Part shown: positions 9,532 through 20,362 of the stretch, one piece after another
Layout: every line of letters starts with the position of its first letter
How positions within the stretch are numbered: position 1 is the first letter of the stretch
NCBI GenBank assembly: GCA_018398585.1
Contig: JAGTTD010000003.1
Span: 12,017,637-12,081,636, forward strand
Source of the DNA: Simmondsia chinensis
Taxonomy: Eukaryota; Streptophyta; Magnoliopsida; Caryophyllales; Simmondsiaceae
Length of the DNA stretch: 64,000 nt
Reading direction: 5' to 3'
Made by a program: the position numbers and the translations under genes
Notes under the pieces: model-generated
The model's database searches: none
Told to the model about the DNA's origin: nothing
Seen by the model: only the letters and a program-made list of their open reading frames with translations

Positions 9532-12500
9532 TCATTCTTGTCCCAAGAATGTTGATGTAGGAAATTGGCTGCGGATGAAGCCAAGGTCTTCCCAACTAGC
9601 TTGTGCAGGACTTAGATTAGCCCAATGAACCAGCACCTCTTGACGCTTCTTTCCATTAGTATGCACCAATCTGGACCCAAGAATAGCTGCAGGACCCTAG
9701 ACCAGAGAGCCATCATTGTGAACTGTTGGGGGTTCCTTGGAGCTTCCCTTGTCTTCAATCTTGTGTTTCTTAAGGAGAGAAACGTGAAAAACAGGGTGAA
9801 TGGAGGGTGAAGCAAGTAGGTCCAACTTGTAAGCCACCTTCCCAATTCTTTCCAAGACCTTGTAAGGACCAAAGAAGCGAGCTCCCAATTTGATATTTTT
9901 CCTTATGGCCACAGAAGATTGTCTATAAGGCTGAAGCTTGAGGTAAACCATGTCCCCAACTAGAAAAGATCTTTCAGTCCTGTTCCTATCGGCATAAAAC
10001 TTCATGCGTGACTGAGCCCTCTGCCAATTGTCCTTCAATTGCAGCATAAGTTGATTCCTCTGAGAAATGAGATCTTTTACTTCTAAAACGTGAGATGTCA
10101 TCCCTTGTAACACCATGGGAGCAGGTGGATCATAACCATAGAGGGATTGAAAAGGAGTGGTGCAAATGGAAGAATGGAAATGGGTGTTGTACCAGTATTT
10201 TGCCAGAGCTACCATCTCACCCAATGCTTTGGATAAGTACAAGTCATGTTGTGCAAGTATTGCTCCATGCACTGATTCACCCTTTCAGTCTGACCATCAG
10301 ATTGAGGGTGATATGAAGAGCTGAGAGCCAAAGTGGAACCCATCAACAAGAAGAGTTCTTGCCAAAACTGACTGGTAAATATTCTGTCATGATCAGATCT
10401 GATGGATTGAGGCAATCCATGTAGCTTGTAGATGTTATCTAAGAACACCTTGGCCAGCTTTTCAGCAGATATGGGTTGATTCAGAGCGACAAAGTGGCTA
10501 AATTTGGTGAATCTATCCACTACAACCCATATAATCTCCTTCCCATCAGATTTAGGCAATCCTTCCATGTAATCCATGCTTATGTGTTGCCATGCCCCAT
10601 CAAGAATTGGGAGAGGTTGTAACAAGCCAGGGCACTGCACACGTTCTGACTTTGTTCTTTGGCAAACATCACCGCCCTAAACCAAAACTTCCACAGCCTT
10701 CTTCATTCCTAACCAGATGAAATATTGTTTGAGCCTTCTATAAGTGCCATCTATACCTGAATGACCACACCAAGCTGAAGAATGAAAGGCCAATATGATC
10801 TGTCTTCTCAAATTTGTAGCTGTGCCCACATAAATTCTTCCTTTAATTCTCACAATGCCATTCAATACTGATATGTCATCAGATTTTTAGAAGGAGAATT
10901 GACGGCATAGGCTGTAATGCAATCAGAGGCAAATTTATCTCCTACATAACTTTTGTAAATCTCCTGCATCCAAGTTGGAAGAACACAAGAGATGGCTACA
11001 CAAGAGCCTTCCATTTATGCTCCTGATCTGCAAGAAAGAGCATCTGATGCCATATTTTCCCTTCCCTTGCAGTATTCAATAGAATAATTGAGGCCTAGCA
11101 TCCTTAAGAAATTCATCACTGCTCGAAAGGTTGCTGGAGCATTTGTTAAACCAAAAGGCATGACTACGAACTCATAGTGACCATGGTGAGTCCTGAAAGT
11201 AGTTTTGGGAATTTCTTCATCCCTCACTCGAATCTGATGATGGCCTTGTCTCAAATCTAACTTTGAATAGTACTGAGACCCTTTTAGTTCATTAAGTAAA
11301 TCGTCAATGATAGGTATGGGAAACTTATGCTTCAATGTGAGAGAGCTCAGATGCCTGTAGTCCACACACATGCGAGCAGTTCCATCCTTCTTCTTGACAA
11401 GGATCACTGGAGAAGCAAATGGGCTATAACTATGCCTTATAAACTTGGATTTCAACAATGTGTCCACCTGTACTTCAATTTTGTTCTTCTGTGGATGGGG
11501 ATACTTCTAAGGCCTTAGGTTTTAGGGTCTGATTGAGCCTTTAAGGGAATAGCATGGTCTAGAGCCCTACGGGGAGGCAATGCTGTGGGCATAGCAAATA
11601 TATCCTTGAACTCTAACAATAATGTCTCAATTTGGGGATCTCGAACCTCTGGAGCTGTTGTAAGTTCTGTAGAGATAGCATTAAGCTGGCCTATCCACTG
11701 ACACCCCTCTTTTCTCAGCAATTTCTCGAGCTTACTTACTTTCATGAGCTGTAAGCTTCCTTTCTCCATGATTCCTTGTAACACCACTCTCTTCCCCTTT
11801 CAATCAAAAGAGACTGAAAGCTATACAAAATCAAACACTAAAGGGCTGATCATCTTCATCCAATCCACACCCAAAACCATGTCACAACCCCCAAGCTTGA
11901 GTACTCTGAAATCATACCCAAATGTGTGTCCCTGCATACACCATTTGAATTCCTTACATTTCATTTGAGTGATCATGGAATTGCCATCAGCTACGGTAAT
12001 TGCTAGGGGGCTAGTCTTGATCATCTCATGCCCCACAGCCTTCACAATTTTTGGATCAACAAAGCTGTGTGTACTGCCACTATCGATCAAAATCAATAAC
12101 TACTTTTGTCCAGCTTCACCCTTGATCCAGATGGTGTTGTGGGAGCCATTTCCTATGAGTGCACGAACAGAAATCTCCATCTCATCAAGATCTCCATCCC
12201 CAATCTCATCCTCCCACTGTTGTTCAGTTGTTTCATCTTCAGATAAGTCCTCCTCTAACTCAACAGATTCCATTCCAGACACAGCCATCAGATGCTTAGG
12301 ATTACACCTATGTCCATAAATGTATTTCTGATTACAACAAAAGCATAGCCTCTAATTTTTCCTGTCCTCATTACCAGCAGGCTTAGCTGTAGAACCAGAA
12401 GCACCCTACTGCAGAGTTAGCCTAGGCGCAGATCTTGTTCTAGTGACATCAGGGCTAGATAAAATAGTTGTCTCCATCAATTTAGCCTTATTAACGGCTT

Positions 12501-13329
12501 GGGACAAGGATACAGGGTTTAAGGCCTTGAACAAGTTCTTGATTCTTGGTTTGAGGCCACTAATAAAGCTAGAGATGTAATAGTATTCATGAGCTCCCGG
12601 GCACACAGAGAGCATCCTAGCACGCTAGTTCTCAAACTTGGTCATATAATCCTTCATAGATGAGGTTTGAACTAACTTATTGAAGCGATTAATCACCTCT
12701 CTTGGATCCTCCTCTCATCTTTCACAGAACTCATTCACAAAATAAGTTAAATCAGGACAACTACGGATCAAGCTATAATACCAAGTCTCATGATCACCTT
12801 GTAAATAAACAGCAACTAGTTCAACCTTCTCCAGTTCATCAGTGTGATAAAATTTAAAGTAGCTTTCGTACCTTCTGATCCAAGATTGTGGATTCTTTCC
12901 ATCAAATGTGTCTATCTCCACGTGAGGTTGTCTAGGTGCCAGTGCCCTAGCTGCTACCGATCCTTGTTCATTGGATCCAGCTGACTGATAAGAAGTAGGA
13001 TCTGGTGGTCTATCGAGTTGGGGAACAGGAGAAAGCAACCCTACTCCAACCAGTATCTGTTGATGATCAAATTGTTGCTGTAAACTTCGAATTCGAGCTT
13101 CCAGCTGCTGAGAGCGTTGCTCCAACCTCTCAGCGATCTTTTGATCTTGGTTTAGCTGCAATGCCGTCAACATTTCTTACATTTGGATTCGCAGTTGCTC
13201 AAACTGATTGATCTCACCTGCAGGACGTGGGTTAGTACTCACAGCTGCAGCACAGCTAGGATTAGCAGCAATTACGGCTGACGTAACGGCAGCAGCACCA
13301 GCACCAGTTTTGGTTGTCACTCCGGTCAT
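9532..13329 (-). pseudogene. Gypsy-2 gag-pol polyprotein (stops, frameshifts, RT deletion)
   Basis: Starts at ATG 13327-13329 (MTGVTTKTG) and would end at TGA 9532-9534. In order: an Ala-rich then coiled-coil N-terminus; Gag core (12715-13173 and 12406-12615, with SFISGLKPRIKNL); a CFCCNQKYIYGHRC knuckle near 12340; protease with DSGSTHSF at about 12085; RT N-terminal half (11015-11467) reaching [11 protein letters not shown]; then a jump straight to the RNase H end ([13 protein letters not shown]). Integrase follows with HSGIDGT, DRFTK, SDHD and TERVN motifs, then a chromodomain-like tail (EVLVHWANLSPAQASWEDL). Stops include TAA near 13165, TGA 12715, TAG 12625-12627 and TAG in front of protease. 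Frameshifts lie near 11518 and 10230. The catalytic YVDD-box region of RT is absent. Confidence 0.9.
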
Positions 13330-13377
13330 CTGAGCTGATCTTCTCCTCCGGGCCAGATCAATAGCAGCTAATGCAAA

Positions 13378-13389
13378 GCTCTAATACCA
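13378..13389 (-). other. Gypsy-2 primer-binding site
   Basis: The minus-strand reading is TGGTATTAGAGC, one transition from the initiator-Met tRNA complement, two bases from the LTR end. Confidence 0.85.
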
Positions 13390-13391
13390 AT

Positions 13392-13672
13392 TGTTATAAT
13401 TCAGGATCAATCCTGAATTATAACTAAGTAATTGAGAGTTTGAGATGAGGGAAGAAGGGAAATAGGATGAGGAAATAGAAGAAGATTACGATAGAAAATG
13501 AGAGTGTATATTTCTTTTGTATATCCCTTCTTACAAGCTAAGTATCATATTTATACTATGTATTAGCTAAGTACAAGCACAACTCACAAGTACTAACAAG
13601 TATAACATCACAACTTATTCAATTACATTTAGCCAACTACAACTTGCTATAAGAACTATCCTGGTCATGTCA
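13392..13672 (-). repeat. Gypsy-2 5' LTR
   Basis: 281 bp, from TGTTATAATT to CATGTCA on the plus strand, the same length as the 3' LTR. It is followed by the GCAGC duplication at 13673-13677. Confidence 0.93.
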
Positions 13673-13677
13673 GCAGC

Positions 13678-13850
13678 CCCTTGAGCTTGAGCTCATTTCA
13701 CCCTTCAGCTATCTCGAGCCTTAAGTGGGTGATACCCTTGTCCAGGGTAATATAGTTCCCAAGCATTAGGCTCGAGAAGCCTTTATCATAGCACCCGAAG
13801 GCTAGACTTCCCTCAAGGAGGACCACACGTGATGACCATGTGGCACTGCA
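13678..13850 (-). repeat. Old gypsy LTR A, right part (approximate)
   Basis: Continues the CTCGAG/GAGCCTT-rich LTR sequence interrupted by gypsy-2, and resembles the end of LTR B near 15540-15690. The right limit is uncertain because the next stretch already resembles the internal gag leader of the second copy. Confidence 0.4.
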
Positions 13851-13899
13851 TTAAAAAAAACGGCGTCGTCCCAGCCCTAACGACATGAAGGTGTAAACA

Positions 13900-14500
13900 A
13901 TCTTGACATTGGTTCACTCCTCTATGCTAATGGAGGCTGCATGAGGGTAACCACCTGGCATTGCAGTTGGAATATCTTACCTCAATTGCCTGACATCATC
14001 CCTTACTACTTATACAAGTCTATTAGGAGTTTTGGAATATCTCACCAGGGTGGGCTCAACTTTGACAATCGTCTGTCTAGTCACATCTCTAGATATGATG
14101 TTTGCAACAGGGTCATGTTCATGTCAACCATGAGCCTGTCAATCTCACTATGCATTCGCTACTTCATTGTGGATCCTATGCCATTAAACACATCTCTCAA
14201 GGCGTACATTTGGTTTCAGAGATGTCTTTCAAGCACTTCTCCACTTTTTCTTCTATGCCATGCATCTTTCTCTTGAGCATGGCCATGCAACGCTTTCAAG
14301 AATAGCCATCATTATCAATGCGCTAATCCACGAGAAATTTTTTGTGACCTCTGCTATCGAAATTGTAGTTTTGACTACTCTCTTCATCCCATGAAATAAG
14401 GGGTTATTTTTAAAGGATGCTGGAGTTCCAGCCTAGTAAAGGCCATCTACCAGCCTGTTTGCATTTGAGGATGGTAGTCCTTCGAGTCTGGAGCACTTGT
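13900..14500 (-). pseudogene. Gypsy gag leader/N-terminal fragment (copy B)
   Basis: Diverged duplicate of 7400-8040, including GAGCATGGCCATGCAACGCT against GAGCATAGCCATGAAACTCT. It carries no usable frame on the minus strand; plus-strand frames here are chance. It lies between LTR A and LTR B, so this copy has lost almost all of its interior. Confidence 0.5.
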
Positions 14501-14504
14501 ATAT

Positions 14505-15690
14505 GTTCAGGTGTTGTCATCGAAAAAGTTTGTTGCGCTTGTTTTTAAATATGTCTAGTTACCGTAAAGAATTATACAAACGAATGTGCAAAATGGACTT
14601 ATTGAGATTGGGAGAAAGTCTAACTATGAACCGCATGTGTATGTCCTCAAACAACCTCCCAAAGACAAGGGTCAATATTATTGTGAATCTGACATCATAT
14701 TGGACTTTTAAGGTGGATATAGCCAATGTTTCTTAAGAAGACTTTAATTATAATATTTTTTTTTTTGTTTTTTCTTAGTTAATAACACACGAAAATAAAA
14801 AGAATATGGACTCGGCCTATGTAGCAGTTAGGGTGGCAGAGGAAGGCCCACAAACACCTTACCTTGTATGCTTAAGTTAGGAACTAGGATGGAGGCAAGT
14901 TTAAGAGCTCAGCAGCCTATCTCGAGCCCGAGTCTGCAGATTTTTAAACTTGATACCCTTGACTTGACATAACTCATAGGTGTTTAAAATTGACAAGATT
15001 AAAGTGGAGTGAATTGTATTTGAGTCACAGGATAAGGACTAATGCAATCAAGAACAAGACCTTGGCCATCAAAGCCCTGAAACTATAACTCAAATCTAAA
15101 TTCACCTGAAGCACTGAGCCGTATCACTAATGTAAGACTAACACAGTCAAGCTTGGAGCTTGACTGTCAAAGCATTAGATTAATGGGGTTAAAATCAATT
15201 TTTCGAAAGGGTTGGGGGTAGAAACTATAGCAAAAAAGGGGACACCTTCCCTTACACTACAACTGATCACCCGATTGTATGGTTGGAAAGCAACGAAACT
15301 ATAAGCCGAGTTTATATTAGTGTGCTATAAATAAACTATAGAGTTTACATTGGTGCTTGGACCCTTTGCACAGGTGTGGGAGTCCTTGACTTATAGCCCA
15401 CGAAAATAACTACTGTGTCCTTGTTTAGCACGACTGCCATCCCTCGTTCAGCCTCCATGCTCCATGATCCTAAACTAGATTTGAGAAGTTTTGACACACC
15501 TGCTTAAGGTCAAATAGTCTTCCCCACGTTCATCGACTTTTACTTAATTGTGCTTGAGGGCCGCCCTTCTATTACAGGCTCCCAATAATCACTTGGAGCT
15601 TATCAATTACTTTTCCAGGACCACTATAGGCAACATCTTCGAGTTCGAGCCTTTAAGCCTTGTATTCTACTTGAGGGGCTACATTCTCGG
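14505..15690 (-). repeat. Old gypsy LTR B
   Basis: About 1.2 kb aligning to LTR A (8050-9233 plus 13678-13850) with heavy divergence. The boundaries are approximate and no terminal TG/CA pair can be assigned with confidence. Together with copy A it forms a second LTR-internal-LTR tandem arrangement in the window. Confidence 0.55.
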
Positions 15691-16102
15691 AACTTCGGTT
15701 ATTGAGTAATTAGGCAGAAAACATTGTTCCTAAGGCTACTAGCTATTAGCTATTTGTTGTTGGCTGCTTGCAATTCGGTGTTGGATTTTGGCTGTTAACT
15801 ATTAGTTGTTGTTAACTATTACCTAATAGTTATTGTGTATGGAATGTTGGTTGTTGGCTATTAACAAAAAATTGAAGGGTGATATATTTTAGCAATTAAA
15901 TGTTAGTGAACAATATTACATTAAATTAAAAAAATACAGTTTTTTTGCAATATTATTTTAGATTTAAACTAAATATACATTTTCAAATATTTCTATAAAT
16001 AAAAAATAAACAATTAAAAAGATACACTTTATCAACTAAATAGTTAACACCAACTAAATATTTAAAAATATTTTATACAAAAATTAAATATATATTTAAG
16101 AG
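15691..16102. other. No gene seen; AT-rich spacer with TAGCTATT/TTGTTGGCT-type short repeats
   Basis: Low-complexity sequence around 15740-15860 repeats GCTATTAGCTATTTGTTG-like words; the remainder is AT-rich with no ORF. Confidence 0.5.
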
Positions 16103-16392
16103 GAGCGGCTAGAATGAGAATGAAAGTTTTGCGAGAGTATAAGGAAATTAAATCTATGCCGTTGGATCTTAAATAAGATTGATCAATGGTTCTAAGAGAC
16201 TTATTGTATCCGGAGCCCAATCGCCACCCAACGGTCACCACCACCACCACCCAACGCCACCGTCATCGCCGCCACTCATCTCCGCCAAACGCTGCCACCC
16301 ATCTCTCTCTCTTCTTCCCATCTCAGATCCCTACGGTCACAACCACCCCCACCCAACACCACAGCCACCACCATCGCCCACCGCCACCCCTC
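16103..16392 (+). mobile_element. Foldback element, left arm (outer part)
   Basis: From GGAGCGGCTAGAATGAGAAT at the outer end this arm is the reverse complement of 30410 leftward. Shared blocks include CCGTT-GATCTTAAATAAGAT, TGGTTCTAAGA, CACCCAACGGTCACCACCA, CCCATCTCAGATCCCTA and ACCCAACACCACAGCCACCA. The arm is GC- and C-rich with ATCTCTCTCT runs and is cut at 16392 by a copia LTR. No transposase lies inside. Confidence 0.75.
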
Positions 16393-16992
16393 TATGAGAG
16401 AATTTCCCAATAAACCGGGAAATGGGTAACCACAGATTTCAAGCGTCAAGGCTATGTGATCACTTTTCTTAAGACTTATATCGGTTTATGAAATAGTCTT
16501 GGGGATACAACGACAACCAAATAAATGAAGTGAGGATGTGTAAGAAGAGGAATAGAAGAGATATCAATGAGAATGAAGTTTTCAAATACTTTTCACAACA
16601 CTTTCTTATGAATTCACTTAAGTGTTTCTTGTAATATTTTCCATAAAATCATCCTCTTTAAAACATGAGAATGAAGAGTTTATTTATATTTTTCAAGTGT
16701 CTCTTCATGCAAAGACACGTCCCTTCACGAAGTGACACTTCCTTTTTTAATATTTTACAATACTTGCAAACAAGATCTTTCATGCTTTCTTCAAAGGACC
16801 AAGAGGAAAATACATAATAAAATAATGTTTAGAAGACGTCCTAAACTTATCACAAGCCAACCGCAAAACTGGAGAAAATCACATTACTGTAATTCTGTAA
16901 TTTGTTTGTTGACACACGGTACCTGTGTGTCGACACACCTTATACAAGCCAATACACTTCATTAAATACTATATATTCAATACACATCAACA
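16393..16992 (-). repeat. Copia-A 3' LTR
   Basis: 600 bp matching 29187-29872 in blocks, for example GTGATCACTTTTCTTAAGAC, GGGGATACAACGACAACCAA and TATGAATTCACT-AAGTGTTT. It carries a TGTGTGTCGACACACC palindromic motif near its end. It is shorter than its partner because of internal deletions around 16680-16720 and 16880-16940. Confidence 0.85.
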
Positions 16993-17579
16993 TTCCCCTA
17001 CCATTTTTAAAATACAATCATTCTCATGTACAACACCTCATCATTAAAGGAGGCCTTATTGTGCATTAATGAGGGTGTCTCTCGATTGAAATCTTAGCTA
17101 GTGAAGACACGTTTACAGTTAATCAAATCGAAAATGGTATACCATACAACCCATTTGACTAACCGAACACATCTACACACACAAGGCGTACAACTCCCAG
17201 ATCGACACATTTGTGGCCTTGTATCTTGTACTCTTTTTGTGTGTTTTAGAGCCAAATCCTTAGTCAAAACTCACTCCTTAAAGCAGCCAAAATTCACACT
17301 CATTAAGGTGGACCCCACTGATCATGTCCTTGTGGCATGACATTCAGTAATAACATAAACTTGGGTCCATTAAGAGCATAAGCTCATCCTCTTAGAATCT
17401 CTGACGCAAGTTACCAAGCACTTCACACGTGGGATGGACAATTCTCATTTAGTGCTTGTAGTCACATGGATGAGAAGCCCCTCTCGTTGAACCCCAGACA
17501 TGGTGTCATACCAGGCGTCGAGTTAAGGGCCTATCATGGGTGACTTATAATGACAGGTTTCATAGCATCCCTTCATTTA

Positions 17580-18120
17580 TTTATTACCAAGTTTCTAGCA
17601 ACGCTTTTTAATAAGAGATCCATTAGATTGTGACTCATATTTTTAAAGTCCACAGTGATTACTCAATCTTTCAAAAGTTGTTTCACAGAACATGTCTTAC
17701 ACTAATGTGTCCAAACTTTCACTGATACACATCACTTTTATACAATTTAAAGCATAACCTCACTATTACAACAGATAGAAATAGGTAGTATTGGCTTAGG
17801 CCCCAAAGGAATCTTAAACTAAAGATCCTTTAAACATTCTGCTTCTTTACAAGCAGAAACTAGAGCAGTAAACTCTACAATCGTGGTGGAATTAATAAAA
17901 TGTGTTCGTTTCTTAAAACCTAAGGGGCAACACCCCCAGCATGTAGCAACACCCATTTGCTTTTAAAAGCGTAGTCTTCCTTATCAGAGATACAACTGGC
18001 ATCCAAGTACTCTTCTTAAATAGAAGAGTACTCATTAAACATCACACCATAATTCATGGTCATTTCAGTACCTTATGTACCATACGCCAATAAACTTTAC
18101 TCACATGTCTAGTTATATAT
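17580..18120 (-). pseudogene. Copia-A pol remnant (RNase H end)
   Basis: Read on the minus strand, with several stops, this gives the conserved end of a copia polyprotein in order: VYWRMVHKVLK, YLDASCISDKEDYAFKS, a GGVAP turn, EFTALVSACKEAECLKDL, IPLGPKPILPISICC, then CSVKQLL and DFKNMSHNLMDLLLKSVAR. These correspond to the RNase H active-site region and the tail after it. It is far too damaged to be expressed and fixes the orientation and superfamily of the host element. Confidence 0.7.
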
Positions 18121-20027
18121 ACTTAACTTTCCAACAACAAAGGTTACATTGAACCTTTACAAAAGCATTTTCATTTGGTTCTAAATATTCATACCAAATT
18201 TCAACATGTAATCAATATACATACATACAACGAACCTTATATCGTTGTTAAACTTGCCATTCACACTTTTAATGGATTCATTAATGACCTCTTTCAAAAG
18301 ATAACATCACAAAACTTCATAACCATGTCATAGGATCACATTCTATAACACACGATTATTGAATTTTAACATTCATATTATCTCTAGTTCATTCCTCTAG
18401 AAATTTACAAGTCCGATCGCTAGGACTTCCCTTTTCACATTATTTTACTATGTCAAAGTTCTAGAGTATTCCTAGAGATTTTCCATCAATCATGAATTTC
18501 ATCAAAATATACTTTACTTAACAAAATCATAATGCATTACTCAATATCAATGAAAGACTCAATGCCATTTCAATGTACTAATTTATATTTACATATCAAT
18601 TTACCCACAGCTAAATTATATGAATTATCATGCCATTTGTAGGCACCTAACTTTATGGGCACATGAGTCATCAGAATTCAGTATTTATATACTCTTAATT
18701 TTTGTCATTTTTATGACTAACAACATGTGAATGTACAACAACATAATAACCTTATTTTCCATGAAACCACTGCATATAAATTAGACTCAACTTGAGCATC
18801 TTCACATTCATTGTGGAAATACACTTCGTTTTAATCGATGAAAAGAATCACAATTATAGCACCAACTAACCATGGATTACATAACCATCACATACACATG
18901 CCCCTTAAATCCATGTAGACATTACTTTAACCGCATTAATTATGATAGGTGATAAAAATTTTCACATGCATGCCGGTTTCCATTGAAGCATTACATCAAG
19001 TAATATGGAAAAACCCATTGGAGATATGCGGTTAATTATGAAATCATGAATCATCATTTCCAAGTGCTTCTATACAACTTCTTTCGTCATTCTTAATCAT
19101 GTACTTCAATTTTAATATTTTTATATCAGTCATATTAGGGATCAACATATATAATATAAATATATACTTCATGATCTACTAAATACACTCAAATTCACAT
19201 TAGTTTTGTTTTACGGAGCAAACAAAGACATTCAAATTCATAAATTAAAATCACATTAATCCTTGATCATTAATATGCATACACGCATTAATCGCATAAC
19301 TACACTAACATCCATGTTTATGCAAAAATTTTGAAGCATGCTTAATATTAATTGAGCGTGTTAGCCTTGTAATTCTATCAACATGTATGTGGATGATCAT
19401 ACTCAAATTCCTTTCATAATTGTGACCATATAAACATTGCCTTTCATGCATAGAATTTCTTTTACTCAAATTATGTACTATAACTACGCAAACATGTATT
19501 TGTTATAACATTTTCCTCTCATGATCCAATATTCATATAACATCAAATATCACATAATTTTCTCTTGATCCATAATTTTAATTTCACTCAAATTCAAGCC
19601 TCTTTTGGATTCACCAAGTAAACATATAATATTCATGTTTACAAATAAAAACTGCAAAGTTTATGATTGCATTAATCATGCATACATGCATTAAACCTTA
19701 ACTTAATTACTCATAATACAAATTTATACAACAATAAATTCACTATACAAAATGCATAATTTATACTTTGTTTCAAACTATGAATGCATTTTCATATTTC
19801 ATGAAAAGCCCATTGTTCTTTTCAATTCGTAAAATACATGTGTCATTATCAACATACTTCATTCACTTATTTATTATCATTAGTTTTGACATCGTCTTGG
19901 CATTTGGTTTCAATAACCACGCTATACAAGGATTTTTCTTTTAGCATCACCTCGACGTCTGGTTTCAACAATCACACAAAACAGATTCAAGAGCACGTGA
20001 CTAATTTTAGCATGCATGTCTTCATAA
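18121..20027. other. AT-rich copia-A interior, no readable gene
   Basis: About 1.9 kb at very low GC, dense in CATA, CATTAA and CATGCAT words. It should be RT/integrase sequence by position, but I could not read a conserved motif with confidence on either strand. The plus-strand frame at 19838-20047 is chance. Confidence 0.45.
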
Positions 20028-20032
20028 TTTAC
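20028..20032. other. Target-site duplication of gypsy-3 (left), TTTAC
   Basis: TTTAC precedes TGTTATGTC at 20033 and is repeated at 25595-25599 directly after the right LTR. Confidence 0.92.
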
Positions 20033-20361
20033 TGTTATGTCTATTGAGTTTTAATTCAAAAGATGGGTAGTATTTGTTTAAACTAGTTTTGGGCGCCAAA
20101 GTTTGTTAGCGGTTAGGATGCCAATTGTGTTTGGCAGGAAATTGAGTGTGTGGTCCTTGTTAATTGTTTTGTTATTTGCTCTTTAAATAGTGGCTGATTA
20201 GCTTGTGAAAGATCATCCAATGAAATATCAATTAATCCTTTGTGATTAAAACTTCTTTTCTCATCTAATTCTCTCTATTTTCTCATCCCCTTCCCTTCTT
20301 TCTCATCCCAAATTCTCTTAATTTCTTAGGTTAAGTTCAAGATATAATCTCGAACTTAACA
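20033..20361 (+). repeat. Gypsy-3 5' LTR
   Basis: 329 bp, TGTTATGTC to CTTAACA. It has CTTTAAATAG as a likely TATA region near 20180, an AATGAAATATCAATT segment, and a CTCATC-rich pyrimidine leader at 20260-20325. The conserved TGGGCGCCAAAG box near 20090 resembles the TTGGCGCCAAG of the 5' array LTRs. Confidence 0.95.
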
Positions 20362-20362
20362 A

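Larger units (their letters stand above)
9234..13672 (-). mobile_element. Gypsy-2: complete but RT-deleted Ty3/gypsy element
   Basis: A 4.44-kb element bounded by 281-bp LTRs and a GCAGC duplication. The primer site at 13378-13389 (minus TGGTATTAGAGC) lies beside the right LTR and the polypurine tract (CTTGAGGGGGTGAAAT, minus) at 9515-9530 beside the left one, so it reads right to left. The order is gag, zinc knuckle, protease, RT, integrase, chromodomain-like end, as in chromoviruses. About 0.7 kb of RT and RNase H is missing. By eye the two LTRs differ at roughly 16 of 281 positions, so the insertion is not recent. Confidence 0.93.

Noticed and set aside
9612..9872. Minus-strand 86-residue frame starting MVLTRSWKEL
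   Set aside because: It lies in a different frame over the gypsy-2 integrase end; the true frame there gives the chromodomain-like tail.
14102..14736. Plus-strand frames of 67-111 residues
   Set aside because: They are antisense to the gypsy gag leader and LTR B, with no motif; chance frames.
16179..16413. Plus-strand His/Pro-rich frames (MINGSKRL, MVLRDLLY)
   Set aside because: They run from the foldback arm into the copia LTR, so they cross an insertion boundary and are low complexity.
19838..20047. Plus frame of 69 residues before gypsy-3
   Set aside because: It crosses the gypsy-3 LTR boundary and lies in decayed copia sequence.
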